Positions 1-8,663 of a stretch of DNA of 54,762 nt are shown here, piece after piece (position 1 is the first letter of the stretch; each line of letters begins with the position of its first letter). A model generated the notes under the pieces. It ran no database searches. It was not told where the DNA came from and saw nothing but the letters and a program-made list of their open reading frames with translations. This DNA is from an uncultured Flavobacteriaceae bacterium. GTDB lineage: Bacteria > Bacteroidota > Bacteroidia > Flavobacteriales > Flavobacteriaceae. The stretch lies in contig CAJIZJ010000038.1 in assembly GCA_905181825.1 (NCBI GenBank), positions 1-54,762 on the forward strand, read 5' to 3'. Made by a program: the position numbers and the translations under genes.

Positions 1-387
1 TTGGAAAGTGATGTGGTAATATGTTACAAGCAACGGGCCAAAGCCAACGTAATCTCTCATATGGAATTGATAGGAGATGTTACAGGAAAAAACGTGGTGC
101 TTGTAGATGATATGGTAGATACTGCTGGAACCCTTACTAAAGCAGCCGATCTTATGATGGAACGGGGCGCTTTGAGTGTAAGAGCAATTTGTACGCATCC
201 TATTTTATCAGGGAATGCTTATGAGCGTATTGAAAATTCTAAATTAGAAGAACTGATTACTACGGACTCTATTGCAGTCACACAAAAATCTTCTAAAATT
301 AGAGTTTTGAGTTGTGCAGATTTATTTGCGGATGTAATGAAAAAAGTACATAACAATGAATCGATTAGCTCAAAATTTGTAATGTAA
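1..387 (+). CDS. prs: Ribose-phosphate pyrophosphokinase, C-terminal part (cut by window edge)
   Basis: PRPP synthase makes phosphoribosyl pyrophosphate from ribose 5-phosphate and ATP for purine, pyrimidine, histidine and tryptophan synthesis in the cytoplasm. Only the last 128 codons lie in the window; the family is usually about 310 residues, so more than half is outside. The first codon here, TTG, is internal and not a start. The fragment shows ICYKQRAKANV near residues 8-18 and the PRPP-binding loop VVLVDDMVDTAGTL near residues 32-45, followed by the RAICTHPILSGNA segment typical of class I enzymes. The frame ends in TAA and rplY starts 25 bases later on the same strand, so the two are probably co-transcribed. 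The family call is secure. Confidence 0.95.
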   Translation: MESDVVICYKQRAKANVISHMELIGDVTGKNVVLVDDMVDTAGTLTKAADLMMERGALSVRAICTHPILSGNAYERIENSKLEELITTDSIAVTQKSSKIRVLSCADLFADVMKKVHNNESISSKFVM

Positions 388-412
388 ATAACTAAATAAT
401 TAATATACACAC

Positions 413-1048
413 ATGAAATCAATTACAATTAATGGATCGAAAAGAGAAAGCGTGGGCAAAAAATCAACAAAAGCCTTACGTAATGCTGGACAGGTACCTT
501 GCGTTATATACGGAGGAGACAAGCCAGTACATTTCTCAGCAGAAGAATTGGCATTCTCTAAACTAGTATATACACCCAATGCACACACCGTTGTGATTGC
601 TTTAGGTAGTGATACTATGAATGCTGTATTACAAGATATTCAATTTCACCCGGTAACAGACCGTATTTTACACGTCGATTTTTATCAGTTATTTGATGAT
701 AAAGAAATTGCTATGGATATTCCAGTACATTTTATTGGAAAATCTTTAGGGGTTGCTAATGGGGGATCTTTAAGAAAAAACAAACGTAAACTTAGAGTTA
801 AAGCATTGCCAACGAACTTACCAGATTTTATTGAGGCAGATGTGACACCACTAAAAATTGGAGGTAAACTTTATATCACTGAGCTAGCAAATGAAAGCTA
901 CAAGTTTTTACACCCAGACAATACAGTTGTATGTCAAGTGAAACGTTCTAGAGTTTCTATAGATGAAGAAGAACTTGAAGAAGATGAAGAAGGAACAGCA
1001 GAAGGTGCTGCTCCAGCGGAAGGCGCTGCTGCTCCAGCAGACGCATAA
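413..1048 (+). CDS. rplY: 50S ribosomal protein L25/general stress protein Ctc
   Basis: This 211-residue protein is the long (TL5/CTC) form of L25, which binds 5S rRNA in the large ribosomal subunit. Residues 1-90 form the L25 beta-barrel ([37 protein letters not shown]) and residues about 95-185 the C-terminal TL5 domain ([17 protein letters not shown]). The last 27 residues are low complexity: an acidic run ([10 protein letters not shown]) and then an alanine-proline tail with near-repeats of [10 protein letters not shown], a common feature of flavobacterial L25. It sits 25 bases behind prs, and a strong terminator follows 25 bases after the stop, so prs-rplY appears to end here. Confidence 0.95.
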   Translation: MKSITINGSKRESVGKKSTKALRNAGQVPCVIYGGDKPVHFSAEELAFSKLVYTPNAHTVVIALGSDTMNAVLQDIQFHPVTDRILHVDFYQLFDDKEIAMDIPVHFIGKSLGVANGGSLRKNKRKLRVKALPTNLPDFIEADVTPLKIGGKLYITELANESYKFLHPDNTVVCQVKRSRVSIDEEELEEDEEGTAEGAAPAEGAAAPADA

Positions 1049-1073
1049 ACGTTGATTTAAATCATTATTTTAA

Positions 1074-1104
1074 AAAGCATTCTGTTATTCAGAATGCTTT
1101 TTTT
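1074..1104 (+). terminator. Rho-independent terminator after rplY
   Basis: An 11-base perfect stem, AAAGCATTCTG at 1074-1084 and CAGAATGCTTT at 1090-1100, encloses a TTATT loop and runs into a T tract at 1098-1104. It lies 25 bases after the rplY stop and separates it from pth. Confidence 0.9.
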
Positions 1105-1111
1105 ATTTTTA
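1104..1111 (+). promoter_or_regulatory. Candidate -7 element for pth
   Basis: TATTTTTA matches the Bacteroidota -7 consensus TAnnTTTG except for the last base and begins where the T tract of the rplY terminator ends. It is followed by CAGT and then the pth ATG, the same four-base spacing seen before the UbiA-like gene, rarA and rlmB. No TTG is seen 19 bases upstream, so the call is weak. Confidence 0.35.
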
Positions 1112-1115
1112 CAGT

Positions 1116-1736
1116 ATGTTTAATTGGATATTTAAAAATAAAAGCAAGTCAAATAACGCTGTTGAGATGTCAAAAAAATACTTGATTATTGGGTTGGGAA
1201 ATATAGGCGCTGACTATACGAATACTCGCCATAACATAGGTTTTAAGGTAGTTGAACAGTTTGCAGCTCTTAACGGCGCCGTTTTCGAAACCAAAAAGCT
1301 AGGCGACTTAGCAACATTTCGTTTTAAGGGACGTGTTTTTACACTCTTAAAGCCAAATACCTATATGAATTTAAGTGGTAAAGCAGTAAAGTACTGGCTT
1401 GAAAAACAAGCCATTCCACAAGAAAATTTACTGGTTATCACAGATGATCTCAATTTACCCTTTGGCAGTTTGCGCCTTAAAATGAAGGGGAGTGACGGGG
1501 GTCATAATGGTCTTAAGGATATTCAAGATAAATTAAATACAAGTCAGTATAACAGACTTCGCTTTGGGATTAGTGATGCGTTTTCCAAAGGACGACAAGT
1601 TGACTATGTACTTGGCGAATGGACTACAGAGGAGTCGGAAAAACTAAAAGAACGACTAGATCACTGTGCAGAGTTTATTAAAAGCTTTGTGATGGCTGGC
1701 GTGAAAAACGCAATGAACACCTACAATAACACATAA
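1116..1736 (+). CDS. pth: Peptidyl-tRNA hydrolase
   Basis: Pth cleaves the ester bond of peptidyl-tRNAs dropped by stalled ribosomes, recycling tRNA in the cytoplasm. Family landmarks are LIIGLGNIG near residue 23, the catalytic-histidine segment NTRHNIGF, NTYMNLSGKAV, and the GSDGGHNGLKDI loop. The core usually begins at the LIIGLGN strand, so the first 17 residues (MFNWIFKNKSKSNNAVE) are an extension; an in-frame ATG at 1167 would give the short form MSKKYLIIGLGN. I keep 1116 because a promoter-like box lies just in front of it, but 1167 is a real alternative. A terminator hairpin starts right at the stop codon. Confidence 0.93.
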   Translation: MFNWIFKNKSKSNNAVEMSKKYLIIGLGNIGADYTNTRHNIGFKVVEQFAALNGAVFETKKLGDLATFRFKGRVFTLLKPNTYMNLSGKAVKYWLEKQAIPQENLLVITDDLNLPFGSLRLKMKGSDGGHNGLKDIQDKLNTSQYNRLRFGISDAFSKGRQVDYVLGEWTTEESEKLKERLDHCAEFIKSFVMAGVKNAMNTYNNT

Positions 1737-1763
1737 AAAAAGGAGCCATAGGCTCCTTTTTTT
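1737..1763. terminator. Bidirectional terminator between pth and the M43 protease gene
   Basis: A stem of AAAAAGGAGCC (1737-1747) and GGCTCCTTTTT (1751-1761) with a three-base ATA loop has A and T tracts on both sides, so it can stop transcription from either strand. It sits between the convergent genes pth (+) and the M43 protease (-), 18 bases from the latter's stop. Confidence 0.9.
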
Positions 1764-1780
1764 AATATAAAGTACTGTTG

Positions 1781-3844
1781 TTATTTAACAATAATACGTT
1801 TGGTGGTTTTTCTTTGACCGTCTGAAACCGTCATTAAGTACAAGCCACTTTCAATATTTCCTAACTCAATAACTTGCTTAAAGTTACCGCTATTAGTATA
1901 AGCTTGCTTGTGAATCTTCCGTCCTCTAACGTCGTATATGTCTATGCTAACATTATTAGAAGTATCTGATTTAAGCTCTAAAGTAAAACTTCCGTTATTT
2001 GGATTTGGGTATACAAAAACTTGCTCTAGGTTTGTATTTAACTCTGGAGAGCTTAGAGGTTGCTCTGAACAGATCTCTAAAGACCAGTCATTAACAACAC
2101 CCGTATCTCCATTGTAGCCATCTACAACCAGAAGTAACCAGTCTCCTGCAGAATCCATTCCATTAAAAACACTCAAAGTTTCGTTTGGAGCATACACCCC
2201 TGTGGTTGGGTCAGCACAAACAATATCACTTCCATTATCATCAAAAGTAATGTCAAAGGCTCCTTCATCCAAACAATCTCGCAACCATAAAACGGCATTA
2301 GTCGTCAGATCAGGGTGGTATAAAACAGCCACTACATCTTGGATGTAAGTATGGGTTATATCCACGTTTACAGTCAAGCTAGTTATAGCTCCTAAATCGG
2401 GAATAGTAATAGTTGTTTGTAACTGCGCCCCATAAACGTTAGGGCCTGTTCCGTCTGGAATTACTAATTCTAAATTTTCTTCAGAATCAAATGGTGTACA
2501 TTGTAAAGATGTACAGTTGTTATTTAATACGACCTCAGTAGTTTGTTCTATAAAAAAGGAGCTAGAGCCTAAAACTACAATTTCATAGGTCCCTATATCG
2601 GTGTTTTCAATGCCACTAACTGTCATTGTAAACGGTCCAGAAGCATTAAGAGATGCTGGAGTAAAAGTAATTGTAGACCCCGCCGGTTGGCCGGTTGCTG
2701 AAAACGTTACACTTTGACTAAATCCACTAAGGGCTGTGTAGTCGAATTCAAAAACAGCATCTTCAGCTGTGGTAGGGCAGCTGCTAATGGGTCCATTTAT
2801 AGAGGTTAAAATAAAATCTTGTTGTGTAGAGTTACAAGCTACCGTATTTGGTTTAAATTGACTTTGTAATACACCAGAAATATAGCTGTCTACAACATTT
2901 GTTTGACCTTCTGAAAACATATACAGGCAACTGTCATTTCCATAATCCATGTAACTCATTGTTAAGGCACTTTCTCCACTTACACATCCTGAAATAGAGC
3001 CTGGAGTTGAACATCCATAGTTAGGTTGTGAGATATTTGGTGTGTCTGCAATGCCATCATCAGTATTGCAAGACCCTGAAAAGGTATGGTTAAGATTGTA
3101 AAAATGCCCAAGTTCGTGCGTTACAGTTCTCCCTAAGTTGTAAGGAGACCCCGGAGAATACCCAGTACAGCCCGATCCTGAACCAAAAGCACTAGGAGAA
3201 ATAACAACCGATTGCCCTGCACCAATACTCCCTCCAAGTGGAGAATATCCTAAGATGCCGCCTCCAGCATTTTTAACCAAAAAATTCATGTAACCTGACC
3301 AATTAGAATCAGAATCACCTCCGTTACCAAAATTGTATCCAATAGTGACTGCGGGTTCTCCTTCAACTAGATCAGGATCAATTGGATTTCCTACGAAATC
3401 TGTCGGGTGGTTTAAGGTGGCAATGCAAAACTCAATATTAGCAGCGCCATGAACCACCCCAGGGTAGTTGGAACTTGCGGAATTCCATAAGCTAGCATCG
3501 GAGTTCGTAGCGGAATAATCGGCGTTTAAAATATCAATTTGAGTTTGGGCCAATGCCTCTAAACAAACACGGTCTGATTCTTGCCCTGATGGAAAGTGAA
3601 CAGCTACTGGAATAATTATTGGATTTAACCTATTATATACGGATCCGTTTGTACGCAGGTTTTTTTCTAGAGCCTCTCTAAATTTTTCTTGGTTTTTTTC
3701 ATATTCTCTTGCGAAATCCGGGTCCTGCATTTGTTGAGCCATATGCTCAACCATGCCGCAAGAACGCTCCTGCGAAAAACAGTTAACAGATGAGAAAATT
3801 GCTAACACTAAAGTCAAGGTTTGTGTAATTATATGTTTGTTCAT
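1781..3844 (-). CDS. Secreted M43-family zinc metalloprotease with P domain and T9SS sorting domain
   Basis: A 687-residue exported protease of the pappalysin/cytophagalysin (M43) type. The start is set at 3844 (MNKHIITQ): it gives a clean signal peptide ending near NCFSQ, and a promoter box at 3866-3873 overlaps the longer in-frame start at 3868. The zinc site is HELGHFYNLNH at residues 243-253, with a Met-turn at TMSYMDYG about 60 residues later. Residues about 465-600 resemble a proprotein-convertase P domain (VNVDITHTYIQDVVAVLYHP, GDWLLLVVDGYNGD, VNDWSLEIC). The last 80 residues are a type A T9SS sorting domain (VYPNPNNGSFTLEL, GLYLMTVSDGQRKTTKRIIVK). The product should cross the outer membrane and be attached or released. 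It stands alone, facing away from ribF. Confidence 0.92.
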   Translation of the reverse strand: MNKHIITQTLTLVLAIFSSVNCFSQERSCGMVEHMAQQMQDPDFAREYEKNQEKFREALEKNLRTNGSVYNRLNPIIIPVAVHFPSGQESDRVCLEALAQTQIDILNADYSATNSDASLWNSASSNYPGVVHGAANIEFCIATLNHPTDFVGNPIDPDLVEGEPAVTIGYNFGNGGDSDSNWSGYMNFLVKNAGGGILGYSPLGGSIGAGQSVVISPSAFGSGSGCTGYSPGSPYNLGRTVTHELGHFYNLNHTFSGSCNTDDGIADTPNISQPNYGCSTPGSISGCVSGESALTMSYMDYGNDSCLYMFSEGQTNVVDSYISGVLQSQFKPNTVACNSTQQDFILTSINGPISSCPTTAEDAVFEFDYTALSGFSQSVTFSATGQPAGSTITFTPASLNASGPFTMTVSGIENTDIGTYEIVVLGSSSFFIEQTTEVVLNNNCTSLQCTPFDSEENLELVIPDGTGPNVYGAQLQTTITIPDLGAITSLTVNVDITHTYIQDVVAVLYHPDLTTNAVLWLRDCLDEGAFDITFDDNGSDIVCADPTTGVYAPNETLSVFNGMDSAGDWLLLVVDGYNGDTGVVNDWSLEICSEQPLSSPELNTNLEQVFVYPNPNNGSFTLELKSDTSNNVSIDIYDVRGRKIHKQAYTNSGNFKQVIELGNIESGLYLMTVSDGQRKTTKRIIVK

Positions 3845-3865
3845 TGTTTTGGTTAAAATTTCAAA

Positions 3866-3897
3866 CAAACTTAAATAAAAGATTTGATTATTTACAA
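3866..3897 (-). promoter_or_regulatory. Promoter of the M43 protease gene
   Basis: On the minus strand, TTG (3895-3897) and TAAGTTTG (3866-3873) are 21 bases apart, close to the Bacteroidota TTG-N19-TAnnTTTG consensus. A start about 5-7 bases downstream would leave a leader of roughly 15 bases before the ATG at 3844, which supports that start over 3868. Confidence 0.6.
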
Positions 3898-4214
3898 TTT
3901 AATTCCAAAATGAACTATATAATTCAATGAAAATGATTTTTTATTGAATTATATTTAAATTAATTGCAAAACAGAAGTTTTATTTGATGATTATATATTT
4001 GAGAGTTTATCTTAATATTAAACTTTAAAAGGTGTTACATTTATCCATTTATATCAAACTTAAAAATTAGTGTTTAGTGTGTGATAAAAAAAGAGCTCTC
4101 GAGCTCCTTTTTTTGTTTCACAGATTTCAATAATTAATAGGTATGATAAATATCCTAAAGAATTTACTCTCAAAAAAAACAAAAGTGATTGCGCTTAAAA
4201 TGTCGTACTTTTTT
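3898..4214. other. Non-coding AT-rich spacer with an orphan terminator
   Basis: The space between the divergent M43 protease and ribF genes (3845-4253) is the largest gap in the window. It is very AT-rich, holds no reading frame I can support, no tRNA and no recognised riboswitch. Apart from the two flanking promoter candidates, its only clear element is the terminator-like hairpin at 4085-4114. Confidence 0.6.
4085..4114. terminator. Terminator-like hairpin with no gene upstream
   Basis: An A7 run, GAGCT, a CTCG loop, AGCTC, one mismatched C and a T7 run form a hairpin with A and T tracts, usable on either strand. It lies between divergent genes, so no annotated transcript should end here. 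It may mark the end of a short unannotated RNA (from about 3900-4085 on the plus strand, or about 4115-4250 on the minus strand) or be the remnant of a lost gene. Confidence 0.6.
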
Positions 4215-4222
4215 TATCTTCG
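4215..4222 (+). promoter_or_regulatory. Candidate -7 element for ribF
   Basis: TATCTTCG differs from TAnnTTTG by one base; a TTG at 4189-4191 is 23 bases upstream, longer than the usual 19-21. It would give a leader of about 25 bases before the ribF TTG start. Confidence 0.35.
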
Positions 4223-4253
4223 TACTTTATTTTTCCAATTCAAAAACTAGCTT

Positions 4254-5192
4254 TTGAAAATTAAATCTGCTGCCGATTACGATCAAATAAAAGACTCTGT
4301 TGTCACCATTGGTACATTTGATGGTGTGCATCTTGGGCATCAAAAAATAATCAAGCGCTTGGTCGCTATTGCGCATGCCGAACAGCTTCAAGCATTGGTG
4401 TTAACCTTTTTTCCGCATCCTCGAATGGTAGTTCAAAAAGACACTTCCATAAAACTCATTAATACGATTGATGAAAAAGCAGATTTAATTCAGGATTTAG
4501 GCGTTGATCATCTAGTCATCAAAGCGTTTACAAAAGATTTTTCAAGATTGACCTCTCTTGAGTATGTACGAGATGTGTTGGTCAATAAGCTGCATGTAAA
4601 ACATATTATAGTGGGCTACGACCATCATTTTGGACGAAACCGAACTGCTAATATCAAAGACCTTAAAGAGTTTGGTGCTTTCTACGGATTCAAAGTCACT
4701 GAAATCACAGCACAAGAAGTGGGGGATGTGGCCGTCAGTTCTACCAAAATAAGAAGCGCATTAGCAGAAGGCTCTATTAAAGTTGCCAATCAATTTTTGG
4801 GTTATAATTTTATGCTCAATGGAACCGTTGTTAAAGGAAAAGGACTGGGAAATACCATTCAGTTTCCGACGGCTAATTTACAAATAGAAGAATCCTATAA
4901 ACTCATTCCAAAAAAAGGTGTGTATCTCGTACAATCGATCATTGATGCCCAGCTGGTCTATGGAATGCTAAACATTGGTACTAATCCTACAGTTAGTGAT
5001 GCCAATGAAATTTCTGTAGAAGTCTTCTTTTTTGATTTTAATCAAACGCTGTATGGAACAGCCCTTAATATTCAGTTTCTAGATCGGATTAGAGATGAAA
5101 TTAAATTTTCGGGACTGCTGGCCTTAAAAGTACAATTAGAACAGGATCAACAGGCTGCATTAGCCAAAATAGCCCTGCTTGCAAAAAACTAA
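4254..5192 (+). CDS. ribF: Bifunctional riboflavin kinase/FAD synthetase
   Basis: RibF phosphorylates riboflavin to FMN and adenylates FMN to FAD. The 312-residue length is usual. Residues about 15-175 are the nucleotidyltransferase domain, with VTIGTFDGVHLGHQKII (HxGH-type site), VGYDHHFGRNR and the VSSTKIR loop; residues about 180-305 are the riboflavin kinase domain (GKGLGNTIQFPTANL, KKGVYLV, GMLNIGTNPT). The start is a TTG: an in-frame TAG at 4248-4250 rules out anything further upstream, and the next residues KIKSAADYDQIKDSVVTIGTF match family N-termini. serS follows on the same strand after 70 bases. Confidence 0.95.
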   Translation: MKIKSAADYDQIKDSVVTIGTFDGVHLGHQKIIKRLVAIAHAEQLQALVLTFFPHPRMVVQKDTSIKLINTIDEKADLIQDLGVDHLVIKAFTKDFSRLTSLEYVRDVLVNKLHVKHIIVGYDHHFGRNRTANIKDLKEFGAFYGFKVTEITAQEVGDVAVSSTKIRSALAEGSIKVANQFLGYNFMLNGTVVKGKGLGNTIQFPTANLQIEESYKLIPKKGVYLVQSIIDAQLVYGMLNIGTNPTVSDANEISVEVFFFDFNQTLYGTALNIQFLDRIRDEIKFSGLLALKVQLEQDQQAALAKIALLAKN

Positions 5193-5262
5193 TTCGATTT
5201 AGAGTAAAAACCAATTCTTGTTTTATTCTAAATGTTTAAATTTACCACTTAAAATACATAGC

Positions 5263-6534
5263 ATGTTACAAGTATCTTACATAAGAGAACACCAAGCAGA
5301 AGTTATTGAGCGCCTAAGTAAACGAACTAAAGAAGCCACGTCACTAATCGATGCGGTTTTAAAGCTCGATGAGTTGCGAAGGGGCTTGCAGACCAAAGTG
5401 GATGTGATTGCATCAGAATTGAATGTGCTTTCTAAAGAAATAGGTGAGTTGTTTAAAACTGGTCAAGCTCAAAAAGCCAATGAGTTTAAGCAAAAAACGA
5501 CCGATTTAAAAGAGTCTAAAGTAACACTTTCAGAAGAACTAAATACTGCTGCAGAATCGCTTCAAGAGCTTTTGTATAAAATCCCTAACCTTCCTAATGC
5601 TATTGTGCCCACTGGAACTACTGAAGCTGATAATGAAGAAATTTTTAGAGCAGGAGCTATTCCAGTCCTTTTTGAGAACGCCGTCCCTCATTGGGAGCTA
5701 GCTAAAAAATATGATATTATAGATTTTGAGCTAGGAAACAAAATAACAGGTGCGGGTTTTCCAGTTTATAAAGGTAAGGGCGCTCGTTTGCAACGGGCCT
5801 TAATCAATTATTTCCTTGATAAAAACACAGCTGCAGGTTACAACGAAATCCAAGTGCCTCATTTGGTAAATGAAGCGTCCGGTTTTGGTACCGGTCAATT
5901 ACCAGACAAAGAAGGGCAGATGTATCATGTAGGCGAAGACGACTTGTATTTGATTCCAACGGCAGAAGTGCCGGCGACTAATATTTTTAGAGACGTTTTA
6001 TTACAAGAAAGTGACCTTCCAAAAACCCTAACAGCTTATACACCATGTTTTCGTCGTGAAGCAGGTAGTTATGGCGCGCATGTTCGCGGTCTAAACCGTC
6101 TGCATCAGTTTGATAAAGTGGAAATTTTAAGAGTAGAACATCCTTCAAAATCCTATGCGGCATTAGATGGTATGGTAGAACATGTGAAAACAATTTTAGA
6201 AGAGTTAAAACTGCCGTATCGAATTCTTAAACTCTGTGCTGGTGATTTAGGCTTTACAGCCGCACTGACCTATGATTTTGAAGTGTTTTCAACCGCCCAA
6301 GATCGCTGGTTAGAAATTTCATCAGTCTCTAATTTTGAAACATTTCAAGCCAATCGATTGAAGCTGCGTTTCAAAAATGCAGAAGGTAAATCGGAACTGG
6401 CACATACCTTGAACGGAAGTTCGTTAGCCCTTCCAAGAGTATTAGCAGGGATTTTAGAAAACTACCAAACCAATCAAGGGATTCAAATTCCAGACGTTTT
6501 AATTCCGTATACAGGATTTTCAATGATTGATTAA
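5263..6534 (+). CDS. serS: Seryl-tRNA synthetase
   Basis: SerRS charges tRNA-Ser with serine. From ATG 5263 the protein has 423 residues, the usual size; the longer frame from a TTG at 5218 adds 15 residues not found in the family. Residues about 1-110 are the tRNA-binding antiparallel coiled coil (ERLSKRTKEATSLIDAVLKL through the KESKVTLSEELN helix). The class II core follows with motif 2 in TPCFRREAGSYGAHVRGLNR, the serine pocket segment SSVSNFETFQANRLKLRF, and motif 3 in HTLNGSSLALPRVLAGILEN. It follows ribF with no terminator between. Confidence 0.96.
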   Translation: MLQVSYIREHQAEVIERLSKRTKEATSLIDAVLKLDELRRGLQTKVDVIASELNVLSKEIGELFKTGQAQKANEFKQKTTDLKESKVTLSEELNTAAESLQELLYKIPNLPNAIVPTGTTEADNEEIFRAGAIPVLFENAVPHWELAKKYDIIDFELGNKITGAGFPVYKGKGARLQRALINYFLDKNTAAGYNEIQVPHLVNEASGFGTGQLPDKEGQMYHVGEDDLYLIPTAEVPATNIFRDVLLQESDLPKTLTAYTPCFRREAGSYGAHVRGLNRLHQFDKVEILRVEHPSKSYAALDGMVEHVKTILEELKLPYRILKLCAGDLGFTAALTYDFEVFSTAQDRWLEISSVSNFETFQANRLKLRFKNAEGKSELAHTLNGSSLALPRVLAGILENYQTNQGIQIPDVLIPYTGFSMID

Positions 6535-6572
6535 CACTAACACTACGTTTTCATGTATTTAATTATTGTGAT

Positions 6573-6767
6573 ATGATTTGTATAAGAGCTGAGATTCCAA
6601 AAGAAGTTTGTGAAATTAACGATGAGTTAAAAGCAATTTATCATAGCAATAACTCTATTTGTATTTGGGTTTTTAAGACTAGAATTGAACGTAACGGGTT
6701 TGTCGATGAAACTATTGGAATGTCTAAAAAAGAAAGAGAAGATTATTATATTTTTAACTATAAATAA
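6573..6767 (+). CDS. Small hypothetical protein (64 residues)
   Basis: I do not recognise this protein. The ATG frame encodes 64 residues with mixed charge, two cysteines near the start and an aromatic C-terminus (YYIFNYK). It has no signal peptide or membrane segment. It occupies a 326-base space between serS and the TPR gene, 38 bases behind serS on the same strand, and could be translated from the serS transcript. Its codon use is like its neighbours. It may equally be a chance frame or the remnant of a larger gene. Confidence 0.35.
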   Translation: MICIRAEIPKEVCEINDELKAIYHSNNSICIWVFKTRIERNGFVDETIGMSKKEREDYYIFNYK

Positions 6768-6861
6768 AAAACGTTAATTAATTACAGCATTTTAAACTGT
6801 AAAGCTCTGGGAAATTTACAATTCTTCATGAGTGATTTATTATATTTACAAAAGTTCGTTA

Positions 6862-8646
6862 ATGAAATTCATGACCCCCCTTTTTATAAGTCTTTTTTGT
6901 TTGTTGTCTACGGCTCAAGTGGATCCAGCATTGGCAAAAGACTACTATAAAAAAGGAGATTTTGAAAAGGCCTTGGTGCTTTACAAAAAACTACTTATTA
7001 CCTACCGTTCCCATCCAAATTATACTCTTAAAGTAATTGAGTGTCACCAGCAACTCAATCAATTTAAAGCGTCTAAAAATTATATTCAAGCCCAGTTAGT
7101 TCGTGCAAATCACCCACAGTTTTTAGTCGAACTAGGGTATAACTATCAGCTTCAAAATAAACTAAATTTAGCAGTGTCTTACTATGATAAAGCCCTGCAG
7201 CTAATAGAAGAGCAACCACAATATGTGTATGGCGTTGCTCAACGATTTGAAGCCCATTCGTTATTAAGTCAAGCGATTCAGGCCTATGAAATTGGTCTCA
7301 AACGCGCACCCAATGCTAATTATTATTACCAGCTTGCGGGCTTGTACGCTGCCCAACAAAATATTGAAAAAATGATGGAGCGGTATTTGGATTATGTTCA
7401 AACAAATCCACCTTTCTCCAATCAAGTCATGAGGTTGCTTGCTGATTATATATCCGAGGACTCTAGTCAGCCTTATAATCAGTTATTAAAAAAAGTTCTC
7501 TTAAAAAAATCTCAAGCCGCGCCAGATCCCTTATGGAACCAATGGTTAAGCTGGCTGTATAGTCAACAAAAAGAGTTCTCAAAAGCCTTTATCCAAGAAA
7601 AAGCAGTTTATAGACGTAACCCTGATTCCTTACAGGGCCTAATAAATCTCGCTGTTTTAGCTAAAGAGAAGGAAGCCTTTGAGACTGCTCTTGCGGTTTT
7701 CGAGTTTATAATTAAAAACACAACAGATACACGCCTACTTATTTTGGCTAACTGTAAGCTTTTAGAACTTAAGCAAGAGATTGCGTTAGATTCAGAAAAT
7801 TATGAAGAAATACGAATGTCTTATGACGCGTTGTTAGAGCGCTATCAACTTGGTCAAGAAAGTATAGAGCTTCAACTTTCCTATGCACACTTTTTGGCAT
7901 TTTTTGATCAAAAGCCAAAGGCAGCTTCAACTTTTCTAAAATCAGCAATTAAGCAAAATTTATCAGCAATATCAGCGGCTAAGTTGAAAATGAAATTAGC
8001 CGATATCCTTGTAGCTCAAAGTAAATTTAATCAAGCATTGGTTTATTACACCCAGATTCAAATGCGAGTTAAAAACAGCCCTTTGTCACAAGAAGCACGT
8101 TTCAAAGTCGCCAAAACTAGTTACTATAAAGGGGATTTTGATTGGGCCGAAACACAATTAAAAATTCTTAAATCATCTACCTCCCAGCTTACCGCCAATG
8201 ATGCTTTGGAATTACAGTTATTAATATCTGATCATAAGAGCAGTGATTCACTTCATACGGCTTTAAGATTATATGCTAAAGCAGATTTATTAACGGTTCA
8301 GAAAAAACCAAAAGAGGCCCTTTTGATATTAGATTCAATTATTGAGACTCACAAAACAGACCCAATCATTGACCAAGTCTTATTGTTTCAAGCCCATGTA
8401 TATGAGTCGCAAATGGCGTATGTAAAAGCAGAACACAATTATTTACAAATTATAAAAGACTTTAAAGAAGATATTCTAGTGGATGATGCTTATTTTTACT
8501 TAGCTGAGTTATATAGACTCTATTTAGGCGATCAAGACAGTGCACAGTTATATTATGAGTCTATTATTTTTAATCACGAAGATAGTATTCATTTTGTAGA
8601 TGCTCGTAAACAGTATCGTTTGCTGAGAGGCGATAAAATTAACTAA
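6862..8646 (+). CDS. Secreted or periplasmic tetratricopeptide repeat protein
   Basis: A 594-residue protein made almost wholly of TPR-like helical pairs. The start at 6862 gives the signal peptide MKFMTPLFISLFCLLSTAQ; the longer frame from 6832 would bury it behind ten unlikely residues. TPR units are easy to see at DYYKKGDFEKALVLYKKLL, LGYNYQLQNKLNLAVSYYDKAL and VAQRFEAHSLLSQAIQAYEIGL, and again near the C-terminus (DDAYFYLAELYRLYLGDQDSAQLYYESI). Such proteins scaffold complexes in the periplasm; the partner here is unknown. It heads a tight plus-strand run (DUF4286, rsmA, mgtE, dehydrogenase), 17 bases before the next start. Confidence 0.85.
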   Translation: MKFMTPLFISLFCLLSTAQVDPALAKDYYKKGDFEKALVLYKKLLITYRSHPNYTLKVIECHQQLNQFKASKNYIQAQLVRANHPQFLVELGYNYQLQNKLNLAVSYYDKALQLIEEQPQYVYGVAQRFEAHSLLSQAIQAYEIGLKRAPNANYYYQLAGLYAAQQNIEKMMERYLDYVQTNPPFSNQVMRLLADYISEDSSQPYNQLLKKVLLKKSQAAPDPLWNQWLSWLYSQQKEFSKAFIQEKAVYRRNPDSLQGLINLAVLAKEKEAFETALAVFEFIIKNTTDTRLLILANCKLLELKQEIALDSENYEEIRMSYDALLERYQLGQESIELQLSYAHFLAFFDQKPKAASTFLKSAIKQNLSAISAAKLKMKLADILVAQSKFNQALVYYTQIQMRVKNSPLSQEARFKVAKTSYYKGDFDWAETQLKILKSSTSQLTANDALELQLLISDHKSSDSLHTALRLYAKADLLTVQKKPKEALLILDSIIETHKTDPIIDQVLLFQAHVYESQMAYVKAEHNYLQIIKDFKEDILVDDAYFYLAELYRLYLGDQDSAQLYYESIIFNHEDSIHFVDARKQYRLLRGDKIN

Positions 8647-8663
8647 TAACAACACTCTAACCA

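Noticed and set aside
993-1045. Alanine-proline near-repeats at the end of rplY as a possible mobile or expanding repeat
   Set aside because: Acidic and Ala-rich tails are common in flavobacterial L25 proteins; ordinary low complexity.
4115-4253. FMN riboswitch upstream of ribF
   Set aside because: None of the conserved RFN-element blocks are visible; the region is AT-rich and unstructured.
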